This document shows, piece after piece, positions 20,877 to 28,604 of a stretch of 32,357 nucleotides of DNA. The position numbers and the translations under genes are program-made. The notes beneath the pieces are model-generated. The model was not told the origin of the DNA, did not search any database, and was given only the letters and a program-made list of their open reading frames with translations. How positions within the stretch are numbered: the first letter of the stretch is position 1; every line of letters starts with the position of its first letter. Origin of the DNA: CAZESH01 sp964514665 (GTDB lineage: Bacteria; Bacillota; Bacilli; Paenibacillales; KCTC-25726); NCBI GenBank assembly GCA_964514665.1, contig CAZESH010000011.1, positions 1 to 32,357 of the forward strand, given 5' to 3'.

Positions 20877-20974
20877 TGATTATTTCCTCCTTGAAAATAG
20901 GTTTATTTCAAGACGCAATAAAACCGCGCCTGATTAAATAGGAAAAACTTTCATCTACAGTATTTCCAACATGA

Positions 20975-22006
20975 CTATAAACCACTAATCCTGCAGACAA
21001 TTTCCTTGGCCGCCGCTTCATCGGTGATCAGCACATCCTCATGGCCGTTCATCAATATAGCGGCAATCGCCTCTCCCTTGCTCTTCCCTCCGGCAACGGC
21101 GATCACGATCTCCGTGCTTTGAATGTCCTCAAGTCGGAGCCCGAGCGTCGGCATCTTATGTACAACCTCACCGGTGCGGTTGAAGTAGTAGCCGAATGCT
21201 TCCGCCAGCGCGCCTTCATCTTTCAAGCTGTCAATCGTGGACTGATCCACCTTGCGCCGGCTGGCCATATGAAAGGCGTCCCCTATGCCGTGCAGCACAA
21301 TTCTGGCGCGGCGAATGACTTCGACAATCTCGCGGATATTGGGCTCCTGAATCAAGGATTGATAGGCATCGTCGCTCAAATGATCGGGCACATGCAGCAG
21401 CCGGTACTGCCCGCCCGTCTTCTTGGCCATTGCCGAAGCGATCGTGTTGGCCTGCAGCTCGACGCTTTCTCCCAGTCCGCCGCGCGCCGGAACGAACCAA
21501 TTGCCCTTCATGTTGGCCGATGCGGTGAGCCATTCGGCAACACCTGCCATCGTCGAGCCTCCGGTCACGGCAATGACGTCCTGCTGGGAAACCTGTTTGC
21601 GAAGCGCATGGGCTCCCGCTCTTCCCAATTCCTTTTTGGTCAGCGGAGAAGCATCGGAGTCGCCGGGAACGATCATCACCTGCTTCAATCCGAAATGGGA
21701 ACGGATTGTTTCCTCCAAATCGCTCAAGCCGAACAGCTCTTTGATCAGCGGCTCGATGTTCTCCAGCAGCGCCTTGCCGCTTGAACTGATGCGCATTCCG
21801 CTGGATTCTACCTCAAGCAAGCCCTGCGCTTTAAGAAAATCAAGCTCTGCCCTTAACACCCGCTCGGTCATCCCCAGCGTTCCCGCCAGCGATCTGCGGC
21901 CGACTGAACCGGAAAGCATGATCAGATTCAGGATGGAGTACCGTTTTTGCATGACATCGATCATATCTGGAAGAAGCTGCTTTTGGATCTCCAATAAGGT
22001 CCTCAT
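20975..22006 (-). CDS. cggR: Central glycolytic genes regulator CggR
   Basis: This 343-residue SorC-family repressor of its own operon is inactivated by fructose-1,6-bisphosphate. The N-terminal part (about 20-75) holds a winged helix-turn-helix: MQKRYSILNLIMLSGSVGRR then SLAGTLGMTERVLRAELDFL. The C-terminal sugar-phosphate-binding domain includes VIAVTGGSTMAGVAEWLTAS, VPARGGLGESVELQANTIAS and ETVIVAVAGGKSKGEAI-type sequence near the end (IVIAVAGGKSKGEAIAAIL). The length matches B. subtilis CggR. It is the first gene of the cggR-gap-pgk-tpiA-gpmI-eno operon, and its operator lies 30-65 bp upstream of the start codon. Confidence 0.95.
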   Translation of the reverse strand: MRTLLEIQKQLLPDMIDVMQKRYSILNLIMLSGSVGRRSLAGTLGMTERVLRAELDFLKAQGLLEVESSGMRISSSGKALLENIEPLIKELFGLSDLEETIRSHFGLKQVMIVPGDSDASPLTKKELGRAGAHALRKQVSQQDVIAVTGGSTMAGVAEWLTASANMKGNWFVPARGGLGESVELQANTIASAMAKKTGGQYRLLHVPDHLSDDAYQSLIQEPNIREIVEVIRRARIVLHGIGDAFHMASRRKVDQSTIDSLKDEGALAEAFGYYFNRTGEVVHKMPTLGLRLEDIQSTEIVIAVAGGKSKGEAIAAILMNGHEDVLITDEAAAKEIVCRISGL

Positions 22007-22035
22007 ACTGAAATCACTCCGGAATCATTGCTGTG

Positions 22036-22071
22036 GACACAAAACGTCCCACTAATGCATTTTTCGTCCCA
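22036..22071 (-). promoter_or_regulatory. CggR operator
   Basis: On the minus strand: TGGGAC-N6-TGCA-N4-TGGGAC-N6-TGTC. This keeps exactly the spacing of the known B. subtilis CggR operator (CGGGAC-N6-TGTC repeated with N4 between). It starts at the expected transcription start of cggR, placing a bound repressor as a block just after the promoter. Confidence 0.85.
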
Positions 22072-22078
22072 CACTATT

Positions 22079-22107
22079 ATTTTATTTAAGTTCCCTGCAA
22101 AATGCAA
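22079..22107 (-). promoter_or_regulatory. Sigma-A promoter of the cggR operon
   Basis: On the minus strand TTGCAT (-35, 22102-22107) and TAAAAT (-10, 22079-22084) are 17 bp apart. Transcription would start near 22072, at the edge of the CggR operator. Confidence 0.7.
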
Positions 22108-22239
22108 GTGCAAGATCGCGAGTTGCCGCCTATTTTATCCGTCCCGGTTCAGCAGACAGCGATGGGAGGCTTTAATCCCAGTGTTTTCCCTTGATTTTTT
22201 AACGTGCATATCATATAATTACATTTGCTGTTTCAAAGT

Positions 22240-22314
22240 GCGCCCGTGGTCCAAAGGATATGACGCAGGCCTCCGGAGCCTGAGATCGAGGTTCGATTCC
22301 TCGCGGGCGCGCCA
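22240..22314 (+). tRNA. tRNA-Arg (CCG)
   Basis: A 75-nt cloverleaf: acceptor GCGCCCG/CGGGCGC, anticodon stem CAGGC/GCCTG with loop CTCCGGA (anticodon CCG, reading CGG), and T arm CGAGG-TTCGATT-CCTCG. The discriminator is G and the 3' CCA is encoded. Confidence 0.95.
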
Positions 22315-22387
22315 CTTAAATATCGATGCTGCAAATGAGGATCAGTCCGTCGGGTAAAATCGATGCACTGTTTTTTTGTATTATCCG

Positions 22388-22404
22388 TTTGACCTTTGTT
22401 GACC
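22388..22404 (+). promoter_or_regulatory. CtsR operator of clpP
   Basis: The reverse complement reads GGTCAACAAAGGTCAAA, a near-perfect match to the tandem heptad CtsR consensus (RGTCAAANANRGTCAAA). It covers the -35 of the clpP promoter, so CtsR would block polymerase until heat or protein stress. Confidence 0.85.
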
Positions 22405-22427
22405 AATGGTTTAATATCGGGTATGAT
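22399..22427 (+). promoter_or_regulatory. Sigma-A promoter of clpP
   Basis: TTGACC (22399-22404) and TATGAT (22422-22427) are 17 bp apart. The -35 lies inside the CtsR box. Confidence 0.8.
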
Positions 22428-22460
22428 AAGATTAATTTCGATTAAGGAGGAGAATTTGCT

Positions 22461-23042
22461 ATGGGTTTAGTGCCAATGGTCGTTGAACAAACCAACAGGG
22501 GAGAACGGGCTTACGATATCTACTCCCGGCTTTTAAAAGACCGCATTATCTTCTTGGGAACACCGATCAACGATATTGTCGCCAACAACGTGATCGCTCA
22601 ATTGCTGTTTTTAGCCGCTGACGATGCGGAAAAAGACATTTCTGTATACATCAACAGTCCCGGAGGCTCGATTACGGCCGGGATGGCGATCTTTGATACG
22701 ATGCAGTTCATCAAACCGGATGTGTCCACGATTTGCGTCGGACTCGCCGCCTCCATGGGAGCTTTCCTGCTCAATGCAGGCACGAAAGGCAAACGCTATG
22801 CGCTGCCGAACAGCGAAATCATGATCCATCAGCCATTGGGTGGTGCGGAAGGCCAAGCGACGGACATTGAAATCCGCGCCAAGCGCATTCTCAAGATGAG
22901 GGACAATCTGAACCGAATTTTGGCGGATCGTACCGGGCAGCCTCTGGAGAAAATCGAGCGGGATACCGATCGCGATTATTTCATGTCCGCAGCAGAAGCC
23001 TTGGAATACGGCGTGATCGATAAGGTCATTACGAAGGTTTAG
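22461..23042 (+). CDS. clpP: ATP-dependent Clp protease proteolytic subunit
   Basis: This 193-residue serine protease forms a double heptameric barrel and works with ClpC, ClpX or ClpE to degrade misfolded and regulatory proteins, including SsrA-tagged ones made by the tmRNA encoded earlier in the window. The catalytic triad is in place: Ser98 in GLAASMGAF, His123 in IMIHQPLGG and Asp172 in DTDRDYFMS. SVYINSPGGSITAGMAIFDT is the oxyanion region. The start ATG follows AAGGAGGAG. It is monocistronic, with a CtsR-controlled promoter and its own terminator, on the opposite strand from its neighbours. Confidence 0.98.
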   Translation: MGLVPMVVEQTNRGERAYDIYSRLLKDRIIFLGTPINDIVANNVIAQLLFLAADDAEKDISVYINSPGGSITAGMAIFDTMQFIKPDVSTICVGLAASMGAFLLNAGTKGKRYALPNSEIMIHQPLGGAEGQATDIEIRAKRILKMRDNLNRILADRTGQPLEKIERDTDRDYFMSAAEALEYGVIDKVITKV

Positions 23043-23085
23043 TGCGGTTAAGTTGAAGGTAAAAAGAGCGGAGTGTTCACAAAGT

Positions 23086-23118
23086 AAAAAAGCCGTGTTA
23101 GTGCAACATGGCTTTTTT
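23086..23118 (+). terminator. Terminator of clpP
   Basis: AAAAAGCCGTGTT pairs with AACATGGCTTTTT (one G-U) around a short loop and ends in a T run. Confidence 0.85.
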
Positions 23119-23134
23119 GCTTTGTTCTTTTTGT

Positions 23135-23249
23135 ATGAGAAATTCTCTATCGAAGCCGTTCATAGATGAGCGACCGCGTTTAGCGGAAGGTTTTATCGCC
23201 AATCAGAAAATTCGTTTTCGATCACGAAAACTTATATTTTCTGATGTGG
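23135..23249 (+). repeat. Interspersed 115-bp repeat, copy 3
   Basis: Same length and order as copy 1 (10795-10909). The outer stem of its end hairpin is ATCAGAAAAT/ATTTTCTGAT, differing from copy 1 at two positions on each side in a way that keeps pairing. The inner stem GTTTTCG/CGAAAAC is unchanged. It lies between clpP and the HPr-like gene. Confidence 0.85.
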
Positions 23250-23264
23250 AAAAAAGAGCCTTTT

Positions 23265-23534
23265 TTATTGGTTGTCCAATTCCTCTTTGCTGACCAGAGA
23301 GATTAGAGCGTTTACAGCCTGGTCTTCATCCGAGCCTTCCGCACTGATTGTAACCTCAGTGTTCGTGCTGATGGCCAAACTCATGATGCCCATGATGCTT
23401 TTGGCATTGACCTTTTTCTCGTCCTTCTCCACAAAAATCTCGGATGAAAACTTATTCGCTTCTTGAACAAACAATGCAGCAGGTCTTGCATGCAATCCCG
23501 TTTTCAACTTCACGATTACCGGGCGTCTTGTCAT
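23265..23534 (-). CDS. HPr-family phosphocarrier protein (Crh position)
   Basis: This 89-residue HPr-fold protein holds, by gene order (rapZ-yvcK-whiA-crh), the place of Crh, the B. subtilis catabolite-repression HPr. Ser46 is present in NAKSIMGIMSL, so HPr kinase can phosphorylate it and it can act as a CcpA cofactor. Residue 15 is His in KTGLHARPAALFV, as in true HPr, whereas B. subtilis Crh has Gln there. It could therefore still carry phosphate from enzyme I in the PTS. I leave the symbol open between crh and ptsH. It lies 134 bp after whiA and is the last gene of this operon. Confidence 0.9.
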   Translation of the reverse strand: MTRRPVIVKLKTGLHARPAALFVQEANKFSSEIFVEKDEKKVNAKSIMGIMSLAISTNTEVTISAEGSDEDQAVNALISLVSKEELDNQ

Positions 23535-23668
23535 TCACCGATACCCCCCCAAACAATTTTGCGATAGCTTTGCACAAAGCTTTATATATTATTAACTATT
23601 ATAGCATTATTCTGCAAACTACACTACAATCGATTAAAAATCTTGCAAAACTTTATGCGGCGGCGATT

Positions 23669-24610
23669 TTAATTCATATTGCGGATTTTCTCGGCCATTT
23701 CTTCAATTTTTCGCAAGCGGTGATTGACTCCCGATTTACTGACCGTTCCCTTCAGCATCTCGCCGACCTCCTTGAGGTTCATGTCGGGATGGGCCAAGCG
23801 GATTTCCGCCACCTCTCGCAGCTTATCCGGCAGATTATCAAGCCCCACTTCTTTTTGCAGGAGGCGGATATTGTCGATCTGCCTGACCGCCGCTCCGATC
23901 GTTTTGTTCAAATTCGCCGTCTCGCAATTGACGATGCGGTTGACGGAATTGCGCATGTCCCGCATGATGCGGACGTCCTCAAATTTGAACAAAGCCTGAT
24001 GAGCGCCGATAATGCTCAGAAATTCGATGATTTTCTCGCCTTCTTTGATGTAAAAAATGTAGCCCTTTTTTCGTTCGATACAGCGGGCATTGAGATGAAA
24101 CTTGTTGGCAAGCCGGCACAAGGCCTGGCAATGCTCCTCGTACATGGAGGCAATCTCCAAATGATAGGAGGCGCCTTCGGGATTGTTCACCGATCCTCCG
24201 GCCAGAAACGCGCCGCGCAGATACGACCTTTTGCAGCAGTGGTTCTTCACCACCTCTTTATCGATCAGGTCGGTAAATTGAAAGCCCTCGGAGACGATGC
24301 GCAGCTCGGACAGCACTTCCTGCACCCGGCTCGGAATCCGTACAATGTAAACATTGTTCTTCTTCAAGCGCATTTTTTTGCGCACAAGCACCTCGGCATG
24401 CATGCTGAATCGCTTCTTGATCAAGGTATAAATCCGGCGGGCAATCGCCGCATTCTCCGTAGAAATGTCCAAGATCACCTTATGACTCGACAATTGGACC
24501 GCACCGTTCATTCTGATTAATGCGGACAGCTCGGCCCGCTCGCAGCAGCTGTCTACTTCCACCATTGTCAGTTCTTTCTTGGTCTCGGCCGCAAAAGACA
24601 ATGGGCTCAC
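23669..24610 (-). CDS. whiA: DNA-binding protein WhiA
   Basis: This 313-residue DNA-binding protein is a sporulation regulator in actinomycetes and affects cell division and chromosome segregation in Bacilli. The N-terminal two thirds have the degenerate LAGLIDADG-endonuclease fold: ELSALIRMNGAVQLSSHKVI, then RSYLRGAFLAGGSVNNPEGA and YHLEIAS. The C-terminal part (about 215-313) is a helix-turn-helix domain with NLNKTIGAAVRQIDNIRLLQ, RLAHPDMNLKEVGEMLKGTV and SKSGVNHRLRKI, the WhiA signature. Its start overlaps the end of yvcK by four bases, so the two are coupled. Confidence 0.96.
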   Translation of the reverse strand: MSPLSFAAETKKELTMVEVDSCCERAELSALIRMNGAVQLSSHKVILDISTENAAIARRIYTLIKKRFSMHAEVLVRKKMRLKKNNVYIVRIPSRVQEVLSELRIVSEGFQFTDLIDKEVVKNHCCKRSYLRGAFLAGGSVNNPEGASYHLEIASMYEEHCQALCRLANKFHLNARCIERKKGYIFYIKEGEKIIEFLSIIGAHQALFKFEDVRIMRDMRNSVNRIVNCETANLNKTIGAAVRQIDNIRLLQKEVGLDNLPDKLREVAEIRLAHPDMNLKEVGEMLKGTVSKSGVNHRLRKIEEMAEKIRNMN

Positions 24611-25593
24611 CTCTTCCTGTACATCCAGCTTTCCACCAGCTTGAGAATGTGCCGGCTTAATTTATCGGCGTCGTGCCTCAGATAGGTTCTGTACTGCACC
24701 AACTCATCGGCAATCACCTGACAGCCGCACCCGGCCACCGCATCCAAATCCAGGGCCACCGGCTTTGCCCCTTTTCCCGCGTATCTTTCCTGCACATGCG
24801 GCGGTATGTCGCCATTGTTGACGATCACATAATCAAACAGCTGAATGCCGACATGGTTGTATATCGCCTGCAAATGATCGTTGACCGAATAGCCGTCGGT
24901 TTCCCCCGGCTGTGTCATGACGTTGCAAATGAACATTTTCAAAGCCTTGGAATTTACAATCGTCTCCGCCAATCGGGGAACGAGCAAATTCGGCATAATG
25001 CTTGTAAACAGGCTCCCCGGTCCGATCACAATGGCATCCGCTTCCTGCAGCGCTTCGACGGCTTCCTCCAACGGCTGCACGTCCTCCGGCTCGATCGACA
25101 CCCGTTTTATCGTTTGGCCGGCTTTGGTAATGTTGGATTCTCCGACCACGATATCGCCATTGGTCATTTCCGCCTTCAGCACCGGCGCCTTCTCCGCGGC
25201 CGGCAGCACTCTGCCGCGAACGGCAAGAACCAGGCTCAATTCCTTCACAGCGGTCACAAAATCGCCTGTAATATCGACCATTGCAGCCAGTATCAGGTTG
25301 CCCAAATTATGCCCGGCCAATCCGTTGCCGCTTTGAAAACGGTACTGCAGCACCTTGGAGAGCATCGGTTCCACATCGGCAAGGGCGATCAGCACATTGC
25401 GGATATCACCGGGCGGAGGAATCTGCAGTTCGGAACGAAGAATGCCCGAGCTGCCGCCATCGTCGGCAACGGTCACAATCGCGGTAATATCCAGCGGCTG
25501 CTCCTTCAAACCTCTAAGCATTACAGAAAGTCCCGTCCCCCCGCCGATCACCACAATCTTGGGCTGATCGCCGCCTCTTACATCCGCGCCCAT
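24607..25593 (-). CDS. yvcK: YvcK/CofD-like gluconeogenesis factor
   Basis: This protein of about 328 residues, from the UPF0052/CofD-like family, is needed in B. subtilis for growth on gluconeogenic carbon sources and normal cell shape. It binds UDP-sugars. PKIVVIGGGTGLSVMLRGLK is the Rossmann-like start, TAIVTVADDGGSSGILR follows with the conserved Asp pair, and PPPGDIRN, GLAGHNLGNLILAAM and IGPGSLFTSIMPNLLV are further family blocks. I chose the ATG at 25593, which has GAGGTG five bases upstream; an ATG at 25632 would overlap rapZ by 23 bases. It lies between rapZ and whiA, as in other Firmicutes. Confidence 0.93.
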   Translation of the reverse strand: MGADVRGGDQPKIVVIGGGTGLSVMLRGLKEQPLDITAIVTVADDGGSSGILRSELQIPPPGDIRNVLIALADVEPMLSKVLQYRFQSGNGLAGHNLGNLILAAMVDITGDFVTAVKELSLVLAVRGRVLPAAEKAPVLKAEMTNGDIVVGESNITKAGQTIKRVSIEPEDVQPLEEAVEALQEADAIVIGPGSLFTSIMPNLLVPRLAETIVNSKALKMFICNVMTQPGETDGYSVNDHLQAIYNHVGIQLFDYVIVNNGDIPPHVQERYAGKGAKPVALDLDAVAGCGCQVIADELVQYRTYLRHDADKLSRHILKLVESWMYRKR

Positions 25594-25609
25594 CCTCTCA
25601 CCTCGCGAT

Positions 25610-26497
25610 CTATCGCCGATCTCTATCTGCATCTCTATGGCTTACTTTTACAATTTCCGTTTCACTGCTGCCAAGCATTTTGCCCAAATACTCGGCGATC
25701 GCTACGGAGCGGTGCTTGCCTCCGGTACAGCCAATGCCGATGACGATTTGGCTTTTCCCTTCCTTCAAATAATGAGGAATCAGAAAATTGAGCATATCCA
25801 GCAGCTTGCCTAAAAACTCCTGCGTTTCCGACCATTTCATCACATAATCGTACACTTCCTGCTCCTGACCGGTTAAAGGACGGAGATGCTCCAAGTAGTG
25901 GGGGTTGGGCAGAAAACGCACATCGAACATCAAATCGGCATCAATGGGGACGCCGTATTTGTAGCCGAAGGAAATCACATTGATCATGATGGAATGGGTA
26001 TGAATGCTGTGAAAACGTGCAATGATCCGTTCCTTCAGCTGACTCGTGGAAAGCGAGCTGGTATCGATCACCTGTGTGGCCAAGCCCCTTAAGTCCTCGA
26101 GCAGCTTGCGCTCCAAACCGATTCCTTCCAGCGGCAATCCTTCCGGCGCAAGCGGATGACGTCTCCGCACTTCTTTGTAGCGCTGCACCAGGACAGAGTC
26201 CGTGGCTTCCAGAAATAAAATTTCTACGGAAATGGTATGATGGTCCTTCAAATAATTGAGCGATTCCGTCAAGGCCGTGAAAAACTCCCGTCCGCGCAGG
26301 TCGATGACCAACGCCACTTTGCCGATCCGTCCCTTGGACTGCTCGATCAGCTCGGCAAATTTCGGGATCAGCACCGGCGGCAGATTATCGACACAAAAAA
26401 AACCGAGATCCTCCAAGCTCTGGACGGCAATGGTTTTTCCAGCCCCCGACATCCCCGTTATGATCACCAATTTGGAAAGAGACTGAGCATCGTTCAA
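25610..26497 (-). CDS. rapZ: RNase adapter RapZ / nucleotide-binding protein YvcJ
   Basis: This 295-residue P-loop protein binds GTP/ATP. The family member in E. coli guides RNase E to a small RNA; in Bacillus (YvcJ) it influences competence. Walker A is GMSGAGKT (15-22). FFCVDNLPPVLIPKFAELIE, VIDLRGREFF, LFLEATDSVLVQRYKEVRRR and HPLAPEGLPLEGI are conserved. The C-terminal domain has FGYKYGVPIDADLMFDVRFL, PNPHY and GIGCTGGKHRSVAIAEYLG, the putative sensor domain. The start is a TTG at 26497 preceded by AAGGGGG. That ribosome site lies directly after the glk stop. Confidence 0.95.
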   Translation of the reverse strand: MNDAQSLSKLVIITGMSGAGKTIAVQSLEDLGFFCVDNLPPVLIPKFAELIEQSKGRIGKVALVIDLRGREFFTALTESLNYLKDHHTISVEILFLEATDSVLVQRYKEVRRRHPLAPEGLPLEGIGLERKLLEDLRGLATQVIDTSSLSTSQLKERIIARFHSIHTHSIMINVISFGYKYGVPIDADLMFDVRFLPNPHYLEHLRPLTGQEQEVYDYVMKWSETQEFLGKLLDMLNFLIPHYLKEGKSQIVIGIGCTGGKHRSVAIAEYLGKMLGSSETEIVKVSHRDADRDRR

Positions 26498-26511
26498 GAT
26501 GTTCTTCCCCC

Positions 26512-27462
26512 TTAGTTTTTCAGAAGCAGTCCCGCTGCGCCGATTATCCCGGCATCGTTGCCGAGCTGGGCGGCTTCGATGCCGACGCCTTCTCTGGACG
26601 GTTCCGGACTAAATTTTTCGAAAATTTCCCTCGTAGGCGTAAACAGAATATCTCCGGCACGGGAAACGCCGCCGCCGATAATGAATCGCTGCGGATTGAT
26701 GATCAAAGCGATCAAAGCCATCGATTTCCCCAAATAATACGCCGCGCGCTGAATAATCCGCAAAGACACTTCATCGCCCGATTTTGCCGCATCGAATACG
26801 TCCTTGGCGGTAATCCGCTGCAAGATGCCAAGCGAGGTGCGGTCCCCTCTGTCCACGGCATCTGCCGCCATTCTTACAATGCCTGTAGCCGAGGATACGG
26901 TTTCCAGACAGCCCATTTGCCCGCAGCCGCATTGAATCGCTTCCAGATCGGGCACAACCTGCATGTGGCCAAGCTCTCCCGCCACTCCGGAAAAGCCTTG
27001 ATAGATTTTGCCGTCAATAATGATGCCGCCGCCTACCCCTGTTCCGAGCGTATAGCAGACGACGTGCTTGAGACCTTTGCCGGCGCCGCTCCATACTTCC
27101 CCCAAAGCAGCAACATTGGCGTCATTGTCGACCACCACCGGCTTGTTCAATTTATCTTCCAGCAGTTTTTTTACCGGTATATTGATCCATCTGAGGTTCG
27201 GTGCAAGCTTGACTATCCCTTCGTCGATATCGGTAAATCCGGGAACGCCCATTCCGACTCCGGCAACGTGCTCCCAACGCAAGGATGCCTCGTCAACGAC
27301 CTGATGCACGTAATGGGATATGTTGTCAATCACCGCTTCGTAGCCGTCTTCGGTACCGGTCGGGCCTTCCAATTTGTGAATCAGCTTGCCCTGTTCGTCG
27401 CAGATGCCCACTTTAATATTGGTTCCTCCAAGATCGACACCAATATAAATCTTATCCGACAT
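26512..27462 (-). CDS. glcK: ROK-family glucokinase
   Basis: This 316-residue enzyme phosphorylates glucose with ATP. IYIGVDLGGTNIKVGICDEQ is the phosphate-binding start. VVVDNDANVAALGEVWSGAG contains the catalytic Asp region. CYTLGTGVGGGIIIDGKIYQ follows, then GELGHMQV with the zinc-binding His. CGCGQMGCLETVSS is the ROK zinc motif CxCGxxGCxE. The start ATG follows GAGGTGACG. It heads the operon with rapZ, yvcK, whiA and the HPr-like gene; a strong promoter lies 49-77 bp upstream. Sharing a transcript with glucose-response factors (HPr/Crh, YvcK) suggests joint control of carbon metabolism. Confidence 0.93.
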   Translation of the reverse strand: MSDKIYIGVDLGGTNIKVGICDEQGKLIHKLEGPTGTEDGYEAVIDNISHYVHQVVDEASLRWEHVAGVGMGVPGFTDIDEGIVKLAPNLRWINIPVKKLLEDKLNKPVVVDNDANVAALGEVWSGAGKGLKHVVCYTLGTGVGGGIIIDGKIYQGFSGVAGELGHMQVVPDLEAIQCGCGQMGCLETVSSATGIVRMAADAVDRGDRTSLGILQRITAKDVFDAAKSGDEVSLRIIQRAAYYLGKSMALIALIINPQRFIIGGGVSRAGDILFTPTREIFEKFSPEPSREGVGIEAAQLGNDAGIIGAAGLLLKN

Positions 27463-27510
27463 CCATCGTCACCTCATTACAATTTATAATTGCGGCTCTC
27501 ATTAGTTCCC

Positions 27511-27539
27511 ACTATAAGCTAACCCCAATGAGAGGTCAA
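27511..27539 (-). promoter_or_regulatory. Sigma-A promoter of the glk operon
   Basis: On the minus strand TTGACC (-35, reverse of 27534-27539) and TATAGT (-10, reverse of 27511-27516) are 17 bp apart, upstream of the glucokinase gene. Confidence 0.8.
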
Positions 27540-27555
27540 TACCGCTCCATATAAA

Positions 27556-27589
27556 AGGCTGCCTCTCTTTTGAAACGGAGAAACAGCCT
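27556..27589 (-). terminator. Terminator of trxB
   Basis: AGGCTG pairs with CAGCCT, with an inner CTC/GAG, and is followed on the minus strand by TTTTATAT. It lies 32 bp after trxB and just before the next operon's promoter. Confidence 0.75.
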
Positions 27590-27620
27590 GCTTGACTTAA
27601 CCTAATTTGTCCACTGTTGT

Positions 27621-28568
27621 TTACAGTGACCTGCTCCAATCATGAACAGCCTGGCCTTCCAGCGCCTTCTCGCAATCCAGCGCAGCCATACAGCCGCTTC
27701 CTGCCGCTGTAATCGCTTGGCGGTAGCGGTGATCCTGCACGTCGCCGCAGGCGAAAACACCCTCCACCGCAGTCATCGAGGTTCCCGGCTGCACCAGCAA
27801 ATAGCCCAGCTCGTCGGTTTCCAGCTGACCGTTCAAAAATGCAGTGTTCGGCGTATGTCCGATAGCGACGAATATCCCGTCGGTTTCCAAAATTTCCTCT
27901 TGTCCGGTTTCGTTATTTTTAACCTTGAGTCCTTTTACGCCGCTTTCCGTGGCTACGACCTCGATTGGCGTGACATTCAGGCTCCAGGTGATTTTTTCGT
28001 TCTCTCTTGCCCGATCCTGCATGATTTTCGAAGCTCTCAGCTCGCTGCGGCGGTGAACGATCCTTACCTCCGTGGCAAATCGCGTGAGAAAGTTCGCTTC
28101 TTCCATGGCCGAGTCTCCGCCGCCGACGACAATAATCTTCTTGCCGCGGAAAAAGAATCCGTCGCAGGTCGCACAGGTGCTGACCCCTCTGCCCATATTC
28201 TCCTTTTCGCCAGGAATGCCGAGCAGCTTGGCGGAAGCGCCTGTAGAAACGATCAAGGCTTGCGTTTCAATTTCGCCTTCTCCCTCAACGTTCAGCTTGA
28301 AGGGACGGTTGGACAAATCGACGAAATTGACCCAGCCTCTTTTGAACTGCGCGCCGAAGCGTTCAGCCTGCTGACGCATTTTATCCATTAATTCGGGGCC
28401 CATCACTCCATCGGGAAAGCCGGGAAAATTCTCGACTTCGGTCGTCGTGGTGAGCTGGCCTCCCGGTTCCGGTCCTTCGATGACAAGCGGATGCAGATTG
28501 GCCCGCGCCAAGTAAATGGCTGCCGTAAGTCCGGCTGGTCCCGTTCCGACAATGACTACTTGATGCAT
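27621..28568 (-). CDS. trxB: Thioredoxin-disulfide reductase
   Basis: This 315-residue flavoprotein reduces thioredoxin with NADPH. GTGPAGLTAAIYLARA (8-23) is the FAD-binding GxGxxA/G motif. The redox-active pair is CATC (132-135) in STCATCDGFFFRGKK. VVGGGDSAMEEANFLTRF is the NADPH site, followed by VHRRSELRA. VFACGDVQDHRYRQAITAAG is the C-terminal FAD motif. The length is typical. The start ATG follows AAAGGAGG at 13 bases. It lies 36 bp after the TPR gene, so co-transcription with it and possibly the prs paralogue is likely. Confidence 0.97.
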   Translation of the reverse strand: MHQVVIVGTGPAGLTAAIYLARANLHPLVIEGPEPGGQLTTTTEVENFPGFPDGVMGPELMDKMRQQAERFGAQFKRGWVNFVDLSNRPFKLNVEGEGEIETQALIVSTGASAKLLGIPGEKENMGRGVSTCATCDGFFFRGKKIIVVGGGDSAMEEANFLTRFATEVRIVHRRSELRASKIMQDRARENEKITWSLNVTPIEVVATESGVKGLKVKNNETGQEEILETDGIFVAIGHTPNTAFLNGQLETDELGYLLVQPGTSMTAVEGVFACGDVQDHRYRQAITAAGSGCMAALDCEKALEGQAVHDWSRSL

Positions 28569-28604
28569 ATTGAATGAATACCTCCTTTGAAGTTCACAAT
28601 GAGT

